From Clostridia bacterium (GTDB lineage Bacteria > Bacillota > Clostridia > Oscillospirales > CAG-382), in contig JAFYOG010000098.1 of NCBI GenBank assembly GCA_017560285.1, forward strand, positions 1-14,727: a stretch of DNA of 14,727 nucleotides, in the 5' to 3' direction. A program made the translations under genes and the position numbers. A model generated the notes under the pieces. That model was not told where the DNA came from. It saw only the letters and a list, made by a program, of their open reading frames with translations, and searched no databases. Below, piece after piece: positions 14,494 through 14,727 of the stretch (positions within the stretch are counted from its first letter, which is position 1; each line of letters begins with the position of its first letter).

Positions 14494-14609
14494 GTAGGGA
14501 AAGGCTTTATGCCTTTCCGCTGCTACATCCTATACGCAACTATGCGGAAGGGGATATGGGGGTCCCCGAAAATGCTTGCATTTTTGGGGAATAAAAACCC
14601 CTTCCCTAC
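14494..14609 (+). repeat. Palindromic repeat element B, 116 bp, with nested hairpin
   Basis: This is a homologue of element A with ends GTAGGGAA (14494-14501) and TTCCCTAC (14602-14609). Hairpin 1 is GGAAAGGC (14498-14505) with GCCTTTCC (14511-14518); hairpin 2 arms are GGAAGGGG (14546-14553) and CCCCTTCC (14598-14605). The loop of hairpin 2 is 44 bases instead of 5 and contains another hairpin, TCCCC-G-AAAATGC (14563-14575) with GCATTTT-T-GGGGA (14578-14590), with one G-T wobble. Confidence 0.85.
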
Positions 14610-14628
14610 TCTTCACTCTTCACTCTTT
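14608..14628 (+). repeat. Short tandem repeat ACTCTTC x3
   Basis: Three consecutive 7-base units (ACTCTTC, ACTCTTC, ACTCTTT) lie between element B and the last gene. No function is evident. Confidence 0.7.
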
Positions 14629-14642
14629 ATTTGGTAATCACT

Positions 14643-14727
14643 ATGTACGACGTAATTATTATCGGCGGCGGGCCCGCGGGGCTTATGGCGGCTTATTATG
14701 CCGCACTTAACGGCAACACCGTGGCTC
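14643..14727 (+). CDS. FAD/NAD(P)-binding oxidoreductase, HI0933/BaiN-like, 3' end cut by window
   Basis: Only the first 28 codons are present: MYDVIIIGGGPAGLMAAYYA followed by ALNGNTVA. The N-terminal beta-strand plus GGGPAG is the dinucleotide-binding Rossmann fingerprint (GxGxxG) that binds the FAD ADP moiety. The exact opening is typical of the HI0933/BaiN (RdsA) flavoprotein family, but other FAD oxidoreductases begin similarly. The start is chosen because the fold begins immediately; the preceding TTTGGTAATCACT is a poor ribosome site. Its promoter is not obvious within the repeat-rich upstream region. Confidence 0.82.
   Translation, partial: MYDVIIIGGGPAGLMAAYYAALNGNTVA

Noticed and set aside
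14100..14642. CRISPR array
   Set aside because: The repeats are few, of different kinds, and not regularly spaced with unique spacers; no cas genes are in view.

Overview
The window looks like a chromosomal segment of a Gram-positive, Clostridia-type bacterium, probably an uncultured gut or anaerobe lineage. This rests on strong AGGAGG-type ribosome binding sites, TTGACA/TTGCAA-N17-TATAAT promoters, a TM287/288-type heterodimeric ABC exporter, a YerC-type TrpR-like protein, a single-chain glycyl-tRNA synthetase, an RpiR regulator and an HI0933/BaiN-type flavoprotein. No species is assigned. All genes are on the + strand except one PLP enzyme.

Layout. (1) 1-2858: two halves of a heterodimeric ABC exporter, the first truncated by the window edge and catalytically degenerate, the second complete, closed by a terminator. 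(2) 2881-4266: an autonomous unit encoding a lipoprotein with a Ser/Glu/Asp repeat linker and a CBM9/DOMON-like C-terminal domain. (3) 4273-6068: a secreted DUF4127 protein behind a full-consensus promoter. (4) 6065-7183 (minus): a cystathionine gamma-synthase/beta-lyase family enzyme, overlapping the DUF4127 stop codon by four bases. (5) 7283-11700: a promoter followed by yerC-like, methyltransferase, metF and a short metH, probably one operon. (6) 11714-13228: promoter, glyQS, terminator. (7) 13248-14099: an RpiR/SIS regulator. (8) 14100-14642: a 543-base gene-free stretch packed with hairpins and repeats. (9) 14643 to the end: the first 28 codons of a flavoprotein.

How the genes fit together. 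The PLP enzyme (homocysteine supply), MetF (5-methyl-THF supply) and MetH (methyl transfer to homocysteine) form a coherent methionine/one-carbon block. MetH ends after its cobalamin domain and lacks the AdoMet-binding reactivation domain, so a separate reactivase is expected elsewhere in the genome. The two secreted proteins sit side by side, but each has its own promoter.

The least explained part is 14049-14609. The last 57 bases of the rpiR region are duplicated 218 bases downstream, with an identical encoded peptide. Between the copies lie a strong terminator, a potential three-way-junction fold and a further hairpin. After the second copy come two homologous palindromic elements with GTAGGGAA/TTCCCTAC ends. 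Their first hairpins differ by compensatory base-pair changes, and the second element carries a nested hairpin. A hairpin pair of similar design sits just upstream of metF. This looks like a small non-coding repeat family whose identity cannot be settled without a genome-wide search.
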